A DNA stretch of 64,000 bases from positions 361,810 to 425,809 of the forward strand of contig SCFE01000011.1 of NCBI GenBank assembly GCA_004352715.1, written 5' to 3'. Under the pieces are notes generated by a model that did not search any database, was not told where the DNA came from, and was given only the letters and a program-made list of their open reading frames with translations. Shown here one piece after another: positions 21,450-34,067 of the stretch. This stretch comes from Hofstenia miamia. Taxonomy: Eukaryota > Xenacoelomorpha > Acoela. How positions within the stretch are numbered: position 1 is the first letter of the stretch; each line of letters opens with the position of its first letter. Made by a program: the position numbers and the translations under genes.

Positions 21450-21727
21450 AAAAATATATAAAAATATTTAAATTGATGAATATTTTGTAAATTTTATAGT
21501 GGGAAACTTTTTGAAAATGGCAGCGTCATGCCGAAACATGTCAAATAAATGATGCGTTTCTTTTTTAAATTCATATATAAACTCAAGAATTTTGAACTCA
21601 TACAAATAGTTTTTACTTACAAATGGAAAATGAATTTTCTACTGCACTGAGTTATAATACGAATATAATGGTAATAGCATGTAAATCTTCTAAACAATAA
21701 CAAAAAACTTAACAATTTTCTTAATGC

Positions 21728-21893
21728 TTTCAATATTTGGCTAATAAATAAAACAATTCCTTCTAGAAGTGAAACACTAATTGATTATTTCATGTCAGAA
21801 AATGTTTCGTCTTATAATTTTTTTTGTTTTGAATTTCCATACTCAGATCACTGTCTTATGGTTAGTTATTCGAATATACTAAAAGAAGGTAAA
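21728..21893 (+). pseudogene. LINE apurinic-type endonuclease fragment
   Basis: The frame reads INKTIPSRSETLIDYFMSEN, then FPYSDHCLMVSY. This fits the end of the LINE APE endonuclease domain (T-x-x-S-x-x-LIDY ... SDHxxx). Only this block is preserved. Confidence 0.5.
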
Positions 21894-23907
21894 CCCCTAA
21901 ATCTTGGAAAAGAATACGAGAAAAGTCAAAAGAAAGTTTCAAAAAACTTCGTCAATATTTAAAATGCGAAAACTAGAATTCAGCATATTCATCAACAACT
22001 AATGAAATGCTATTAAACTTTACAAAAACTACTTTTTTGGATATATTTTGCGCAGAAAAATATGTTCTCTCATTCGAATATTCAAAAAACCCAAGTGTTT
22101 CTCCTAACAACTACTAACTGGTCGAAAAGCCTCCTGAGACAAATCAGATGATAGAGAATCGAAAAACAGATATACAGAAATCTAAAATTCATTTGATGAT
22201 TGCCACGTAGGCCTCATTTAATGAATCTTAAGAAAGAGAAAATACTTGAGCCAACGTCCTTTGAGTATGGACGTTGGTTAAAGAGATGGAGTCCATCTTT
22301 TGTTATTGCATTGATCGGTTCCGGACGGTTGTCTATTGGAGCATTATCATGTAGTAGAATTGTGGGATGTTTCGAGGTTTTCTAAAATTCTTCCTTACAT
22401 CAGACAATCAGTGAGAGTATAGTATTCATTAGCCTCCATTACGCTTGTTCTTGACATTTTCTATCACACCACGCTTATGTATAATATTGCTATATCGATA
22501 AATTTTGTTTGTAATGCAACTAAAAAAATATGCAATTCATTTCAAATAAGATAAAATCTACAGAGTATCAATAGAATGCTAAGGTTATAAAAAAATCAAT
22601 ATTTTCTATTATAGCTAGAACCAAATATTGTCGTTCTGAAGCATAAATAATTACTTTAGAATTTGTTACAATAACTAATCCATTAAAATCTCATTAATGC
22701 TTTCCCATTGACGTCAAAGCACTAATTAAAATTAAAAAGTAAATAGAATTGATTCAGGAAATTGATTCTTAGAAACTCTAAGTAAGAGTGTTAATAAATC
22801 ACAGAAAGGTATTTGTATTTAAACACTTATCATATCATGTATGCAACAGTAACAATAAAAAATATTAAGGTCAATTTCAGAATTCTGTAGATCTATATAA
22901 CATATTTTTAATTAAGCTTCTATTCGCAATTTTATAGATATATAAGGATGGTAATAAGTTTGAGATATCTTCTATATATTAAAAAGACAACTCTGTGAAC
23001 AACTTTGAGCCCACAACAAAAGTTGTAAGTGTGAACGCGATTCTAACTTTGTTGTGAACTTTTAATTCATATATTACGATTTTATCATTTCTTACTGAGA
23101 AACAATTTAATAGTGCATTTTTTACATACCTGATTAAAATTACGCAAGATCATTTCAAAACGAGTTCTTATTTCTTCAGACTTCTTGATTGTATTGGTTG
23201 TAGTGGATTTTACTGGTGAGTTTTATATATAAAAATTTCAAAAAATATAATTCAACTAAAAAGTTGTGCGCAAAGGTGTAAGTGTGTATGCAAATATTTT
23301 TGTTGTGAACTTTATAATTACCCAAAACGTTGTGCGCAAATTTGTGTGAGCATTACTTTAAATACGTTATGCTCTTTAAGATTGTTAATTAATAATGTTG
23401 AGGAAATATATTTACTTGCACTAATAATCAGAAATAGAATAATATAAACACCGTTGTAAAATATGGAATAACTTATACATATTAACAAATATAATTACAT
23501 ATGAATATATAACTATATGCCCTAAGAGTTTGTTATGCGGACTATAATTGCTTAATTTAGCTGCAAGATAGTAGGGGTTTGTTATTGAACATAGTTGTCC
23601 ATATGTTCTCTTAATACAAATGAATTTTGTTTAAATTGGCAGTTAAGTGCGTAACGTGACTTGAATTAGTTGTTTTTGTTAAATGTAATTGATTTATATA
23701 TTTATTAAGAAGCGTATAACTTCAACATTGAATAATTAAATTAAAAAATGCCAAAACATAGATAACATAGCGTTGAATTGAAATATTTATTTTTTTAACA
23801 GGTTCACTTAAATTGAAAATTAATTGAATACCCTACACATCAGTTTACTTCGAATATAATCCATCGTGATGAATATCCAATCAGAATTCTTGCTAACGTT
23901 TAAATAA
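21894..23907. other. AT-rich stretch upstream of the receptor gene
   Basis: No gene was recognised. Two related segments of about 60 bp (around 23018-23075 and 23262-23325) share GTGTAAGTGTG and TTTGTTGTGAACTTT. They look like copies of one short repeat. The promoter of the receptor gene should lie at the right end, but I see no certain core element. Confidence 0.45.
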
Positions 23908-24488
23908 ATGGTTTGTTTTTTTGATTGTTTAAAAATGATATTTTTACTTAGCTACTACTTCATCCCAATTATTTATCTCAGTCAAGCTTGTACTCTTAAG
24001 CAAGGCTTCAACTGCGACAGCAATTGCTCAAACATTGAGTACACCTGTAAAGACAATAGCTGCATTTCCATTCTTAAAGTAAATGACATGGTACGTGATT
24101 GTACTGATTTTGAAGATGATTACGGTGAATTCAGATGTAGTCATGGAAAAGTGAAGTGCAAAGATTATCCAAATCTCTGTTTAAGTCCAAGTTCTGTATG
24201 TGACAACATAGTTAATTGTCCATTTGCTACTGATGAACAATTTTGTGATGAATGTCCAGGATTTAACTGTATGAATAACAAATGCATCTATGCTGAAGAC
24301 ATCTTCAATTCTGCAGAAAACTCTACCAAATATTGTCAAACGGAGTTTGATTGTATTTCAAATTGCAGTTGTAGATTGGGGCACAGAATTTGCAATGAGA
24401 CCGAGTTTTCATTTGATTGCCAATATTTCAGGCGAATTTGTAAGCGTTTATCTGATTGCTCTTCAAATTGTGAAGAACTCACATGCAT
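23908..24488 (+). CDS. Receptor exon 1: signal peptide and LDLa-like repeats 1-4
   Basis: It starts with MVCFFDCLKMIFLLSYYFI (signal peptide), then Cys-rich modules. The second (C-x-D-x-x-x-LCLSPSSVCDNIVNC...DEQFC) is the clearest LDLa repeat with its acidic calcium-box-like end. The others lack parts of the SDE motif. It ends before GTAAGT at 24489. Confidence 0.85.
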
Positions 24489-26043
24489 GTAAGTTATCTT
24501 AGATGTTGCCAAAAGAATTGGTCAATAGACAACTTAAAGTATAAAATTACAGATCAAAGCTAAGGAGTCAAAATTGCCCCAAAAAGGTCTATATTGTAAA
24601 ATTATATCAAGTTTCAGCAACGGAACATTCATTATGTCCGAATAAATGAAAATAATTAATACGATAGGAGAATAGGCCAAAATTTTCAATTAACATCAAA
24701 CTATTTTACAAATATTTTCTCTGCCATTTTTATAAGAAATCCACATAAAATCAATAAGAACATTAATAAGTTAATTCCAGGTAACAGACATACACAATAT
24801 TCTCCCCAACCTAGTAAACATAATTGAAGATATTTTAATAAAACTGTTTGCATGGTAAATTTCACTTTTGGAATGTTAGGCAACTATGTACATATTTCAT
24901 TAAAAGCTACTCTTTCCAGCACAGTGTAAAATACAATTTCAAAGTTGGGTAGAATATCCTCATAAAATAATTGTAAATAAATTATTAAATTGAGGTTTTA
25001 TATCAACATCATTGTGACAAGGTTCAATTTAGCTTGCAAAAGTCCAATTTCTAGATTGAAGTCACGAGCCCCATATCCAATCATGAAAAAATGTTTTCAA
25101 AAATACATATAAATCCGTTTAATGGAATCTATTCATTAAGCATTGCAATTGCAAAAATCTCATTTTTAACTTGGCTGCCAAAAACGGATATGCTAAAGTG
25201 ATCAATTTTGTAATTCCAGTTTATAATTTCAAAAACATTTAATTTAAGCAAATTTATTACTAAAATAAAAAACAAACACTACAAAATATTATATATGTAT
25301 ATTAATAAACTCATTAAACATGTACCAATCCATAAAGGGCGTAAATTTATACTGAATACTGTCCATGAATATAGCATTACCATCTTTTACTAAATTACAC
25401 ACTGACGTTTGCTTATCGACATAGTTGAGAATTCTTAATGCCCAATTGAATACTTTTGCCAATGATGACGGATTTCTTGATGTGATATTTTGGAATATTT
25501 GAAGTTACTTAGCACAAAATAATGAAGAATTTGTATTTGAAAAGCCTGTCCTAAACTGTGTAAATGCTATACACTACTTAATTCCAGAGGCCATTATAAA
25601 ATTTCTATATTTAGATCTTCGAAAAAATGTCTCCAAAAGACAGAAATTTGTGATGGAAATTCTGATTGCAGTACAAACGAAATTGTTGATTTAACTGATG
25701 AAAACAACTATTACTGTTCTGAAAAATGCTTTAGATGTCGCAAAGACGAATATCAAGTTTGCCTTCCTTCACAGAAAATTTGCAATGATATCTCAGACTG
25801 TAATGGTGGTGATGATGAGGCAACTGCTATTGGATGTCGAATATATAAACGTCATGTTGGATGTAAATTTCAATATGGGCGAAGACATGAAGCACATGCA
25901 TACTTTGAGGTAGTATATTTTTGAGCTTAATTAGATATTGATATCAATTTCTAAACTTTATTAACGCATATTTAACAACATCATCTCAATTCAAATAATA
26001 AATGTCTTTTGTTGCATACATGGATAACAAAAACGAAATTTGC

Positions 26044-26077
<34 letters not shown>

Positions 26078-29000
26078 TTTCTTGAGCTCTTTTATATTAA
26101 TTAATAAGAATTGAAAAACTTGCTCTTGTCAATTTTTGCTTTTTTCATGTAANNNNNNNNNNNNNNNNNNNNNNNNNNNNNNNNNNNNNNNNNNNNNNNN
26201 NNNNNNNNNNNNNNNNNNNNNNNNNNNNNNNNNNNNNNNNNNNNNNNNNNNNNNNNNNNNNNNNNNNTATATATATATTTTCTTGAGCTCTTTTATATTA
26301 ATTAATAAGAATTGAAAAACTTGCTCTTGTCAATTTTTGCTTTTTTCATGTAACCCTGCTACATACCATTTATCCCAGATCACAGAAAATTTGATAAAAT
26401 TTTGAAATCTGATTACATTTCTGTCATTAGTTTGCAAATTTGAATAGCTTGATTTTTTTAAGCAGTCAATTTATTAATGTTTGACTTCAATCTGAACAAA
26501 AGATTAGCAGTGTGCCTGCATACATTCGAAAGACGTTCATCATTAATTTTGGGGCTTTAATAATAGGCTTGCAATTCCTGTTATATGTGCACTTCCACTG
26601 AAATTCATAGTAGTAAATTTTCTGCTATGAAAAGGCTGCCAAAGAAATACTGATATATTTTATGAAATTGAATATTTAGGGACTAGTAAAACGTTGAATT
26701 TTCTGGATGCACATTATTTTTAAGATTTTTTTCATAAAATTTACAAATTTAAATAAAATACCTGCCAGTTATTTATAGGGTTAGATATCATTTATAAGCT
26801 GGGGTAGGGCCCGTACCGGGCACGGGTTTCTATACTACGGGCACGGGCTTCTATAGTACGGGCACGGTCTTCTATACTATGAGCACGGGCCGGGCATACG
26901 GGCTCTTCGTGTAACGCCAACGTACATGCAAATTTATGGCAGAAATGATAACATTTTAAAATATTACACTAAGCCACATAAAACTAATGGTCTTCATCCA
27001 CTTTAAGGAGTTCCATTGTCAGTCATGTTCTGATAATTGCATTCATTGATTAAATTACTGTATTTAGGTACACTCATTAAAATAATTCTTGTTTCTAAGA
27101 AAAAAATATCTTGAAATTTTATGAAATTAATCAAGAGAATTTCATTGTATTGTATTGTTTTATATCTTGAAATACAACATTTGATTGATTAATCTCTTGA
27201 AATAGTACTTCCAAATTTACATTTTAACATCAAGAAGACAATTTTTAGTATAATATATAACAGACTTATATCTAAAAAATATTTATTTCGACAAAATATC
27301 TTTCAATGATGGACACAACGCAAATTTATTTCTTTCTGATAGTGGCAGTGCACATTTCAAGCTGACAATCTCCCAAAACAGGTACACAATTTCATTTAAG
27401 CAAATCATTTAAATATAATTCCTTGTATATACATGAATTAACAATTTGCAAATAAATGTACAAATATATTTCTTAAATAAATATAAATAAATGTTTGTAC
27501 TAAACTAATTACTAATATTTCTGATATTTTCTTTATTGCTATTTTTACAGATGATAGTTAAACTCAACATTTTTTCTAACTTATTTTTTAATCTTTTAGG
27601 CAAGTTTTCAACAGACATGGTGAATATAAATACTAAGGAAGAATATATGATTTCAAAATCATAATTTTCCATTTAATTGGTATAATGCTTTATAATTTAC
27701 AGAATACTTTGATCCTTTGATAAATTTATTCATTATGATTTTAATATGTTCATTAAATATTAATTTATTACCAGAAATAATACAGAGGTATACAATTTTA
27801 TTTTCTTCTTCAATGATTTTATTGTTTACTTGTAAGTTTATTTTGTCATCATTTGTTTAGTACCATTAACATTTTTTTTCCATTATTTACCTTCATTTTA
27901 TTCTTAACAAAATATAAGATAGCTCTGTCTAATGCATTGTGTTAATCTTCATATTTGGTTGTATATAATAAAATATCATCAGCACACTCGGTGCAATATG
28001 TTTCACTATCAAATTTAATGTACGAATTTTAGAATCCTGGAACAACAAATTATTATTTTGAGCATGTTGTGATCACAAGATTTGATTTTTATCTTTGTGA
28101 ATTTCCAAATTGGAAAGAAGATTTTGAAAGAAATCGTCATGTTTTTCAATCAATGACCAAGAACACATATACTGCAATGGTTGTGACTAATGCATTGGTG
28201 TCCATCTCTGCATTCTTATTGGGAATTTCTTCAAATGTAATCTTAGCTGCATGCCTCTTTCTAGAAATTTATTCAAAAAAGAATTTCAACTATTTGTTTA
28301 TTTTTGTTGGAACCCTGGTTGACATTTCGAACTTATGCATTCGTTTACCAATTATAACAATTGAGTTGGTCCACCCAAAACTGATCTATGGTGAGTTAAC
28401 ATATACTACACATACAGAAGAATACAATAATCCACCGTATTTCGTTATTTGCAGAATAATTAATGGGACAAGGGCATTCAATCAATTTCTCTCGCCATTA
28501 ATTCTGGTAATTATTGCGGTAGAACGTTTAATATTGACGACATTTCCCCATCGCGCAACTCAATTCTTAACAAGAAGAAACCGTTTCATCCTTCTTTTTT
28601 CGATTGTGATTTTAACCATAGCTGTAGCTGTATGGTTTTTTATAAATGCTTCTTGGTATTTTATGAACTACGATGCGCGCTGGGTTATATTTGATTCATC
28701 CATTCATTGTGTATTTGGAATTTTTCCAGTGTACAAATCAATAAAAATCCCTGGTAACAACATTCATCCTATTGTTGTATTGGGAAGAAATCGATTTATC
28801 AATTACATTACTGAATCACTGTTTACAATCTACTTACCAATACTACTTCAAGTTCTTATCTATGGGTACATTTTTGCATCTAGATCAACTAGTAAAGGAA
28901 TAAGTCAAAAGAAGAAGAGATTTACCAAGATTTGTTTAGCTGCAAGCCTACTCTATTTTATTTTTAGCTACCCTCTAATATTTGCGAAATTCATTGGTCT

Positions 29001-29563
29001 TTTGCATGGCTTTAGATTGACATGGATATATAAAACTGATGAAACTGAATGCTCTGCCTGCATCAGTGTAGTTCTTCCAAAAGCTCATTTTTGGAACGCT
29101 GACAGCACTCGTCATGCAAGTGAGGCTGTTTCAAGGTAAGTCATAAATCTATCTTGTTCTGCAAAATTTCACAAAGATATTGCAACTCTTGAAACCAGAA
29201 TTTCATACAAAATTTTAAAATTTGCTTTCAGATATTTTCAACAAATTGATTTAGAAATTGAAATTAAATTTGTCAATTATTCATTTATATATTATAATAA
29301 TGCGTAATGGGTTCCCTGCTCAACCTCCCTTTAATTTCTGCTCAGTGATTGAATATATTAAATTGAACTAACTAGATTTGTGTTTTAGTCTTCTCTACTA
29401 CGAACTCTCACATTTTGAGAAGTACCTTATTCGTGTGGCGGAATCATTATTCATTGGATTAAGCATCGTGAACCCATTCGTTTATTTACTGCTTCTTAAT
29501 ATTAAAGATAAAATTAAACGTGGATTTGCCCTTGTAAAAACCAAGCTGGGATGTTCATTTTGA
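23908..29563 (+). CDS. LDLa-repeat rhodopsin-class G-protein-coupled receptor, complete four-exon gene
   Basis: Exons are 23908-24488, 25615-25909, 28033-29135 and 29389-29563. All have GT-AG borders and matching phases (2, 0, 2), giving 717 residues. The ATG at 23908 is directly preceded by an in-frame TAA and followed by a hydrophobic signal sequence ending near CTLKQG. Residues 30-290 carry about six LDL-receptor class A-like cysteine repeats, several degenerate. A seven-helix domain follows. TM2 has the conserved Asp (near residue 389), the TM3 end has ER in place of DRY, Cys residues sit at the TM3 top and in loop 2, and TM7 has NPFVY at 688-692. LDLa plus 7TM recalls relaxin-receptor and GRL101-type receptors, but no leucine-rich repeats are present. 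It is likely a surface receptor. Ligand and G protein are unknown. Confidence 0.85.
24489..25614. other. First receptor intron
   Basis: AT-rich, with no other gene or repeat recognised. Confidence 0.6.
25615..25909 (+). CDS. Receptor exon 2: two further LDLa-like repeats
   Basis: The acceptor is TATATTTAG. The modules read KTEICDGNSDCSTNE and PSQKICNDISDCNGGDDEAT, both with the ICDG/ICND...DC pattern of LDLa repeats. It ends in ...HAYFE before the donor GTAGTA at 25910, phase 0. Confidence 0.85.
25910..28032. other. Second receptor intron with TA tract, N run and GC-rich repeat
   Basis: A TA tract at 26044-26074 is followed by an N run (26153-26267). The 77 bp before the gap (26076-26152) recur after it (26278-26354), another failed contig overlap. 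A GC-rich tandem repeat lies at 26806-26905. Confidence 0.7.
26806..26905. repeat. GC-rich tandem repeat of a CGGGCACGGGCTTCTATA unit
   Basis: About four units of 21-25 bp containing GGGCACGGGCTTCTATAGTA with point changes lie in otherwise very AT-rich DNA. The block begins TAGGGCCCGTACCGGGCACG, resembling the start of the hAT MITE at 17062. It is probably the subterminal repeat array of another hAT-like terminus. A right end was not found. Confidence 0.6.
28033..29135 (+). CDS. Receptor exon 3: seven-transmembrane domain TM1-TM6
   Basis: The acceptor is GAATTTTAG and the exon begins NPGTTNYYFEHVVITRFD. Six hydrophobic helices follow: TM1 around ALVSISAFLLGISSNVI, TM2 with LVDISNL, TM3 ending IIAVERLIL, TM4 FILLFSIVILTIAVAVWFF, TM5 IYLPILLQVLIYGYIF and TM6 LAASLLYFIFSYPLIF. 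A basic third loop (SQKKKRF) precedes TM6. The third extracellular loop is long and has two Cys (ECSAC). The donor is GTAAGT at 29136. Confidence 0.9.
29389..29563 (+). CDS. Receptor exon 4: TM7 and short cytoplasmic tail
   Basis: The acceptor is TTGTGTTTTAG. TM7 reads SLFIGLSIVNPFVYLLLLNI with the NPxxY motif. The tail KIKRGFALVKTKLGCSF ends at TGA (29561-29563). A Cys four residues from the end could be palmitoylated. Confidence 0.9.
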
Positions 29564-31507
29564 ATACAATATATTCATTGTAGCAGATTTACACCTTTGT
29601 TGTAGCGAATCTCTATTGCGTCACAAATATATCCTCTTAATAATAATCTTTTCTACATTTTATTATAATTGCAAAAGTTTGAAAACATTTTTTGATATGT
29701 TTGAACAATTTTCTTGAAGCAATAAGGTTGGCAAACATTTACTAATTTGTTTCAAGCATCTTTAAATTTATATACCCTTAAAAAACCTTGCCAATCATTT
29801 TTCAATTTTCAGACATATTTATTTAACATGTTCTCATATTTAATGACATATTTTTTATATTCAAATGTTGTATCCTGTTAATTTTGGATTATTATGCCAC
29901 ACTTTTTGTGGGGATGACTGAAAAAGTTACTATGAAGATCCAACTTGTGGTAAGCCATGCTGGACGAGCTGCACTTTCTTCACCATCTTTATCAATTACT
30001 GCTTGCAAAATAACATACTGTTGAAAATACAAGGAAGAGCATTACTGAATTATGCTTAGGGAAAATCGTTTTTTCCGCAAATTTTCAAATTGTCTAATGC
30101 ACTCTTCTCTTCCTAAAAGACTATGTCAAATAAAATGAGCAATCGCAAATCACTGATAACAAAACCATGTACACTAGGAAACAGCAACACACTTCATGCA
30201 TTCCAGACAATCAGACGAATTTTTTTTCAAAATTCGCTAGATGGCCTCGTAAAATATTGACTTAGTATGTAAAACCAAAGAGAAATTTAGTATTTAGGAC
30301 TATAGCACTTTTAATATTGCAATTTGTTTGCGTTACGAAACAATTATGAGTAAAATACGCTTTTATGCATGTATTCAACCTTTAAAATTTGAAATTGACT
30401 TACTCAATGTTGGGCCAAATGTGGTTAAATATAGTAAAGGACTTTTCAAAAATTAGTTAGAATTTTCAAAATGATTGCTTTGTAGAGGTGATTCCAATTT
30501 GATATTTCTGTATTACTAAGCGAATTATGATTTGCGACCTCTTTTGGTGAACTTGCAGCTGTGTATTTTATTCTACTCAGTTCTAATTATGGGACAAATG
30601 AGTTCAAATTACTCCATACACCCGAAGTTTTACACAACTTTACTAATTTTGCAAAATAGAATACTTAATAGGGTAAGTTTAACTAGATATTATAAAATAT
30701 TTAATAATTGTTATTATGTTTATAATATTTGAATTCATCAGACGCATTTTCATTTTGAATATTCTACATAATTTTTTATCTTAATGTAATACATATTTGG
30801 TAAGCCCTGTTATTATAATACAGCTGCTTATTCAAATAACTATGCTCAATTTGCAATTGTTCTTATTAATTATATACATAGAATAATTATATATAGAATG
30901 AGGAATATCTTATTGTTCAGAAAGATGCCATGATTCAGTTTTGGGAGACAAAACGCAATTTTGCATCTACATTACTAAGATAAAGTTTTTTAATTATAGT
31001 AGTTACTTAAATATAGAGTTATGTAATACTTACTTACACGAAAATTAATACTATCTGATGATATAGTGATAATATATTAAACAATAAAATTGCGATGCCA
31101 TAAATTTAGAAGCTATGGTAATTTGGAAGTCATGCTCGACTTAGCTTACCTACATATTATTTTTGCAAAAGGTAATGTTCTATTTATAACCCTATTGTAG
31201 AAAAAACTATATGGTATTTCATTGACAAACTTTTAAGTTGCTACCAAAACACAAGCATAATCAAGACATATGAACTGATATACTAGCAGTAAAAATCAAT
31301 CGTAAAAGTTTTTTTTAATTATATTGGCATTCTAAAATAATTACCGAGTACAAAATAGGCTACATTAAGTTCATATGTTTACAGCTACTCGTGATTTATT
31401 TAACCTAATAAAAATTGACAGCTAAGTTGTTAGACTGACTTTAGTTTAAAAATGCTAAATAAATTGCTAGCTTATATTTTAGCACGCTTGAACGCTTGGT
31501 GCTTATG

Positions 31508-31546
<39 letters not shown>

Positions 31547-33197
31547 ANNNNNNNNNNNNNNNNNNNNNNNNNNNNNNNNNNNNNNNNNNNNNNNNNNNNN
31601 NNNNNNNNNNNNNNNNNNNNNNNNNNNNNNNNNNNNNNNNNNNNNNNNNNNNNNNNNNNNNNNNNNNNNNNNNNNNNNNNNNNNNNNNNNNNNNNNNNNN
31701 NNNNNNNNNNNNNNNNNNNNNNNNNNNNNNNNNNNNNNNNNATATATATATATATATATATATATACATAATTAAATTTAGAAAATTTTTTATACTTTTG
31801 CTATGAATTATGTAATTCTTGATTAACCCGACTTGGCTTGTGTTTACAAATGAATAGTTTTATTTTTAAGTGCAGTAAGTTTAACAGGTAAATTCGGAAG
31901 TTAATCGGCTTTATCTTTTCTAACACATTATCCTCTAAGTTTAAAAGATAAATTTTAAATATAGCAATAATTAATTTAATTTTTACTGCTAATTTAATGT
32001 TAGAAGTATTACCACAATCTTATTACTGACTAGTTATTAATGTTAAATTAATACAACTAGACTTAAGCTAAATTTTGAATTTAAACAAAGCCAAATTATA
32101 AAAACACAAAGTTAATAAGTTGATACTTGTTTTTCTCTAGGCTTTTTTATTGCATTCTGATATCCGGTTGGTCCATTTTTACAGGACTTGTCTATAATGT
32201 AGACGTTGGTCTAGCTATGAAATAGAGGATAGAAATAGCGGTCAGGTACCCAACTTTATCCGACCTGACGTCGGATATTGGGTCGGGTCAGGCACAACAA
32301 TTTGAATTTGGTTTGGGTCGGTTCAGATGAGCTACTCTCAGGTAATTTTCGGCGATGATAATCTAGATAAAATGCAATATTTTGTATTTATTTGTTTCCA
32401 ATTCATGTACATTTTTATGTTGATCATTTTGTTCTTTATCAAATGAGTTAAGATTGGGTAAGTGAATCAATATTACGGTAGGGCCGTGTCGAGTAAGGAG
32501 TAATCAATAGTGTCGGGTTAAGTACAGGTTCTTTTATTGAATGCAAATCACAATATATTTTGTTTCGGATTCTATGCTTATGTAAAACAATTGGAAAAAT
32601 AAATATAATAAAAATATACATATTTTGAAACAAAATAGTTAAATCCTCCAAAGTATTGTACTTTATAAGCAACGAATGGTATAAAAAATGATATAAAAAT
32701 GAAAATAAAAAGAATTCAATTAAAAATATGTTTTGCACATAAAATTGAAAGTATTTGTAGGAAACTTTTAGTGAATATGAATTAGAAAATTTAATGTCAG
32801 AATTTTAAATGTAAAGTACACAAAGTGCTAAAAATTATTTCGAATACTATTTTGTATTGGCAACAATCAGTATTTTGGTAAATCAATTTTGTTCTCAATC
32901 AGGTTTTGGAAACTCTTGCCACAATTCCTTAACATATAATATCACTCAAACTTAAAAACATTGTTGCAGAAATATACTACTGCGAACATTTCTGGTGGAT
33001 AATCATTTCTGTTCAAAACATTCTTTGCAAACTTAACTTCAAGTTATAGAAAAGGAAAGCAAAGAGTTTTTGGTGAGTTGAAACCACCTGTGATGAATCA
33101 AAGAAGCCCACCAACAAAATTAGTGTAGATCAAAAACTTTTCTGATTAGACTGAGCATTTTCAAAAATGAAAAAGTTTCTCTATCTTTAGATATTGA
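29564..33197. other. AT-rich intergenic stretch
   Basis: No gene was recognised. It contains a TA microsatellite around an N run (31509-31771, N at 31548-31741). It also has a GC-rich patch at 32238-32345 with repeated GGGTCGGGTC/GACCTGACGTCGG motifs, in the style of the other hAT-like termini. Confidence 0.5.
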
Positions 33198-33694
33198 TTA
33201 GTTATATTCCAATGAAACGATTCCAATTTTTTCTGTTATGGTGACAAAATGACCCTTTTCAATAACGAGTCCCATTAAATTTTCCATTGATGTTCTTGTC
33301 ATTAATTTCCATGCCTTTCTTGTAACACATGTTTGATTGTAATTGTGATCTTCTCGATTAACATATATCTTCATGAACATAACACAATTCAACAATCGTG
33401 GATTTCTTCTACAAACAAAAAATGCGTCAATTCTCCACAATATTTTTGTCAGGAATGTTATCATGAAATGCTCTGCCACATTGTGAATGCTGTGATAACA
33501 TAGACCATTTGAGCATCACCTTCATTACCAGATTCTTCTATGATTTTAAGGTTGAAGTACAAATCCGAAGTCGTGTCTAGTAGTATTACTTCTACTAGCA
33601 CAAATTCTTGCTGGATTTTTGAGATAAATGACAGAGATTTAACGCGTTTTGTTTGTAAAACATGCTCTACATAATCTGTGTATTTGAAAAGCAA
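33198..33694 (-). CDS. Two overlapping open frames of unknown nature
   Basis: Frames at 33461-33694 (77 codons) and 33198-33479 (93 codons) follow each other on the - strand and overlap by 19 bases in different frames. This suggests either a frameshifted coding remnant or chance. The products (for example YVNREDHNYNQTCVTRKAWK) resemble no family I recognise and have no signal peptide or membrane segment. Base composition is slightly less AT-rich than the surroundings. Listed for completeness. Confidence 0.2.
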
Positions 33695-34007
33695 TGCCTT
33701 TCATTTCTTATATTAAAAAATGTAGGATTGACGTTTTGTTTATTAAAATTTTAATATACTCAAGTAATTAAGATTTATTAATCATTACAGTATATATTTT
33801 GTAAATTGTATAGAAATCGTAATTTTGTGATTCATTTGAGAGTGTGCAAAAATATCAAATCGTTAAGCTGGCCTAAAATTCAAGAATTTAAAAAATATAG
33901 AGGAATTTAAGCTTAGTAGGTATTGTCCCTCAATGTTGAGTTGCTTCCAGCGTGTCTGCAAATTAACCCTTCTACGTCATTACTTTTAAAATATGGGCAT
34001 TGTCGTT

Positions 34008-34067
34008 AGTAGTAAAGAATAGCAGGGTAGTATATATGTAGGTTTCTAATAATAATCAGTTTTTAAT
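34008..34067 (+). repeat. 60-bp segment with an exact inverted copy at 62462-62521
   Basis: The sequence from AGTAGTAAAGAATAGCAGGG to AATCAGTTTTTAAT is identical, in reverse complement, to 62462-62521. The second copy starts 2 bp inside a contig that begins at a 1,000-N gap. It could be the terminal inverted repeat of the virus-like element or another shared repeat. Confidence 0.75.

Noticed and set aside
22200-22385. 61-codon + strand frame
   Set aside because: Starts at a non-ATG codon, has no recognised motif and sits in LINE debris.
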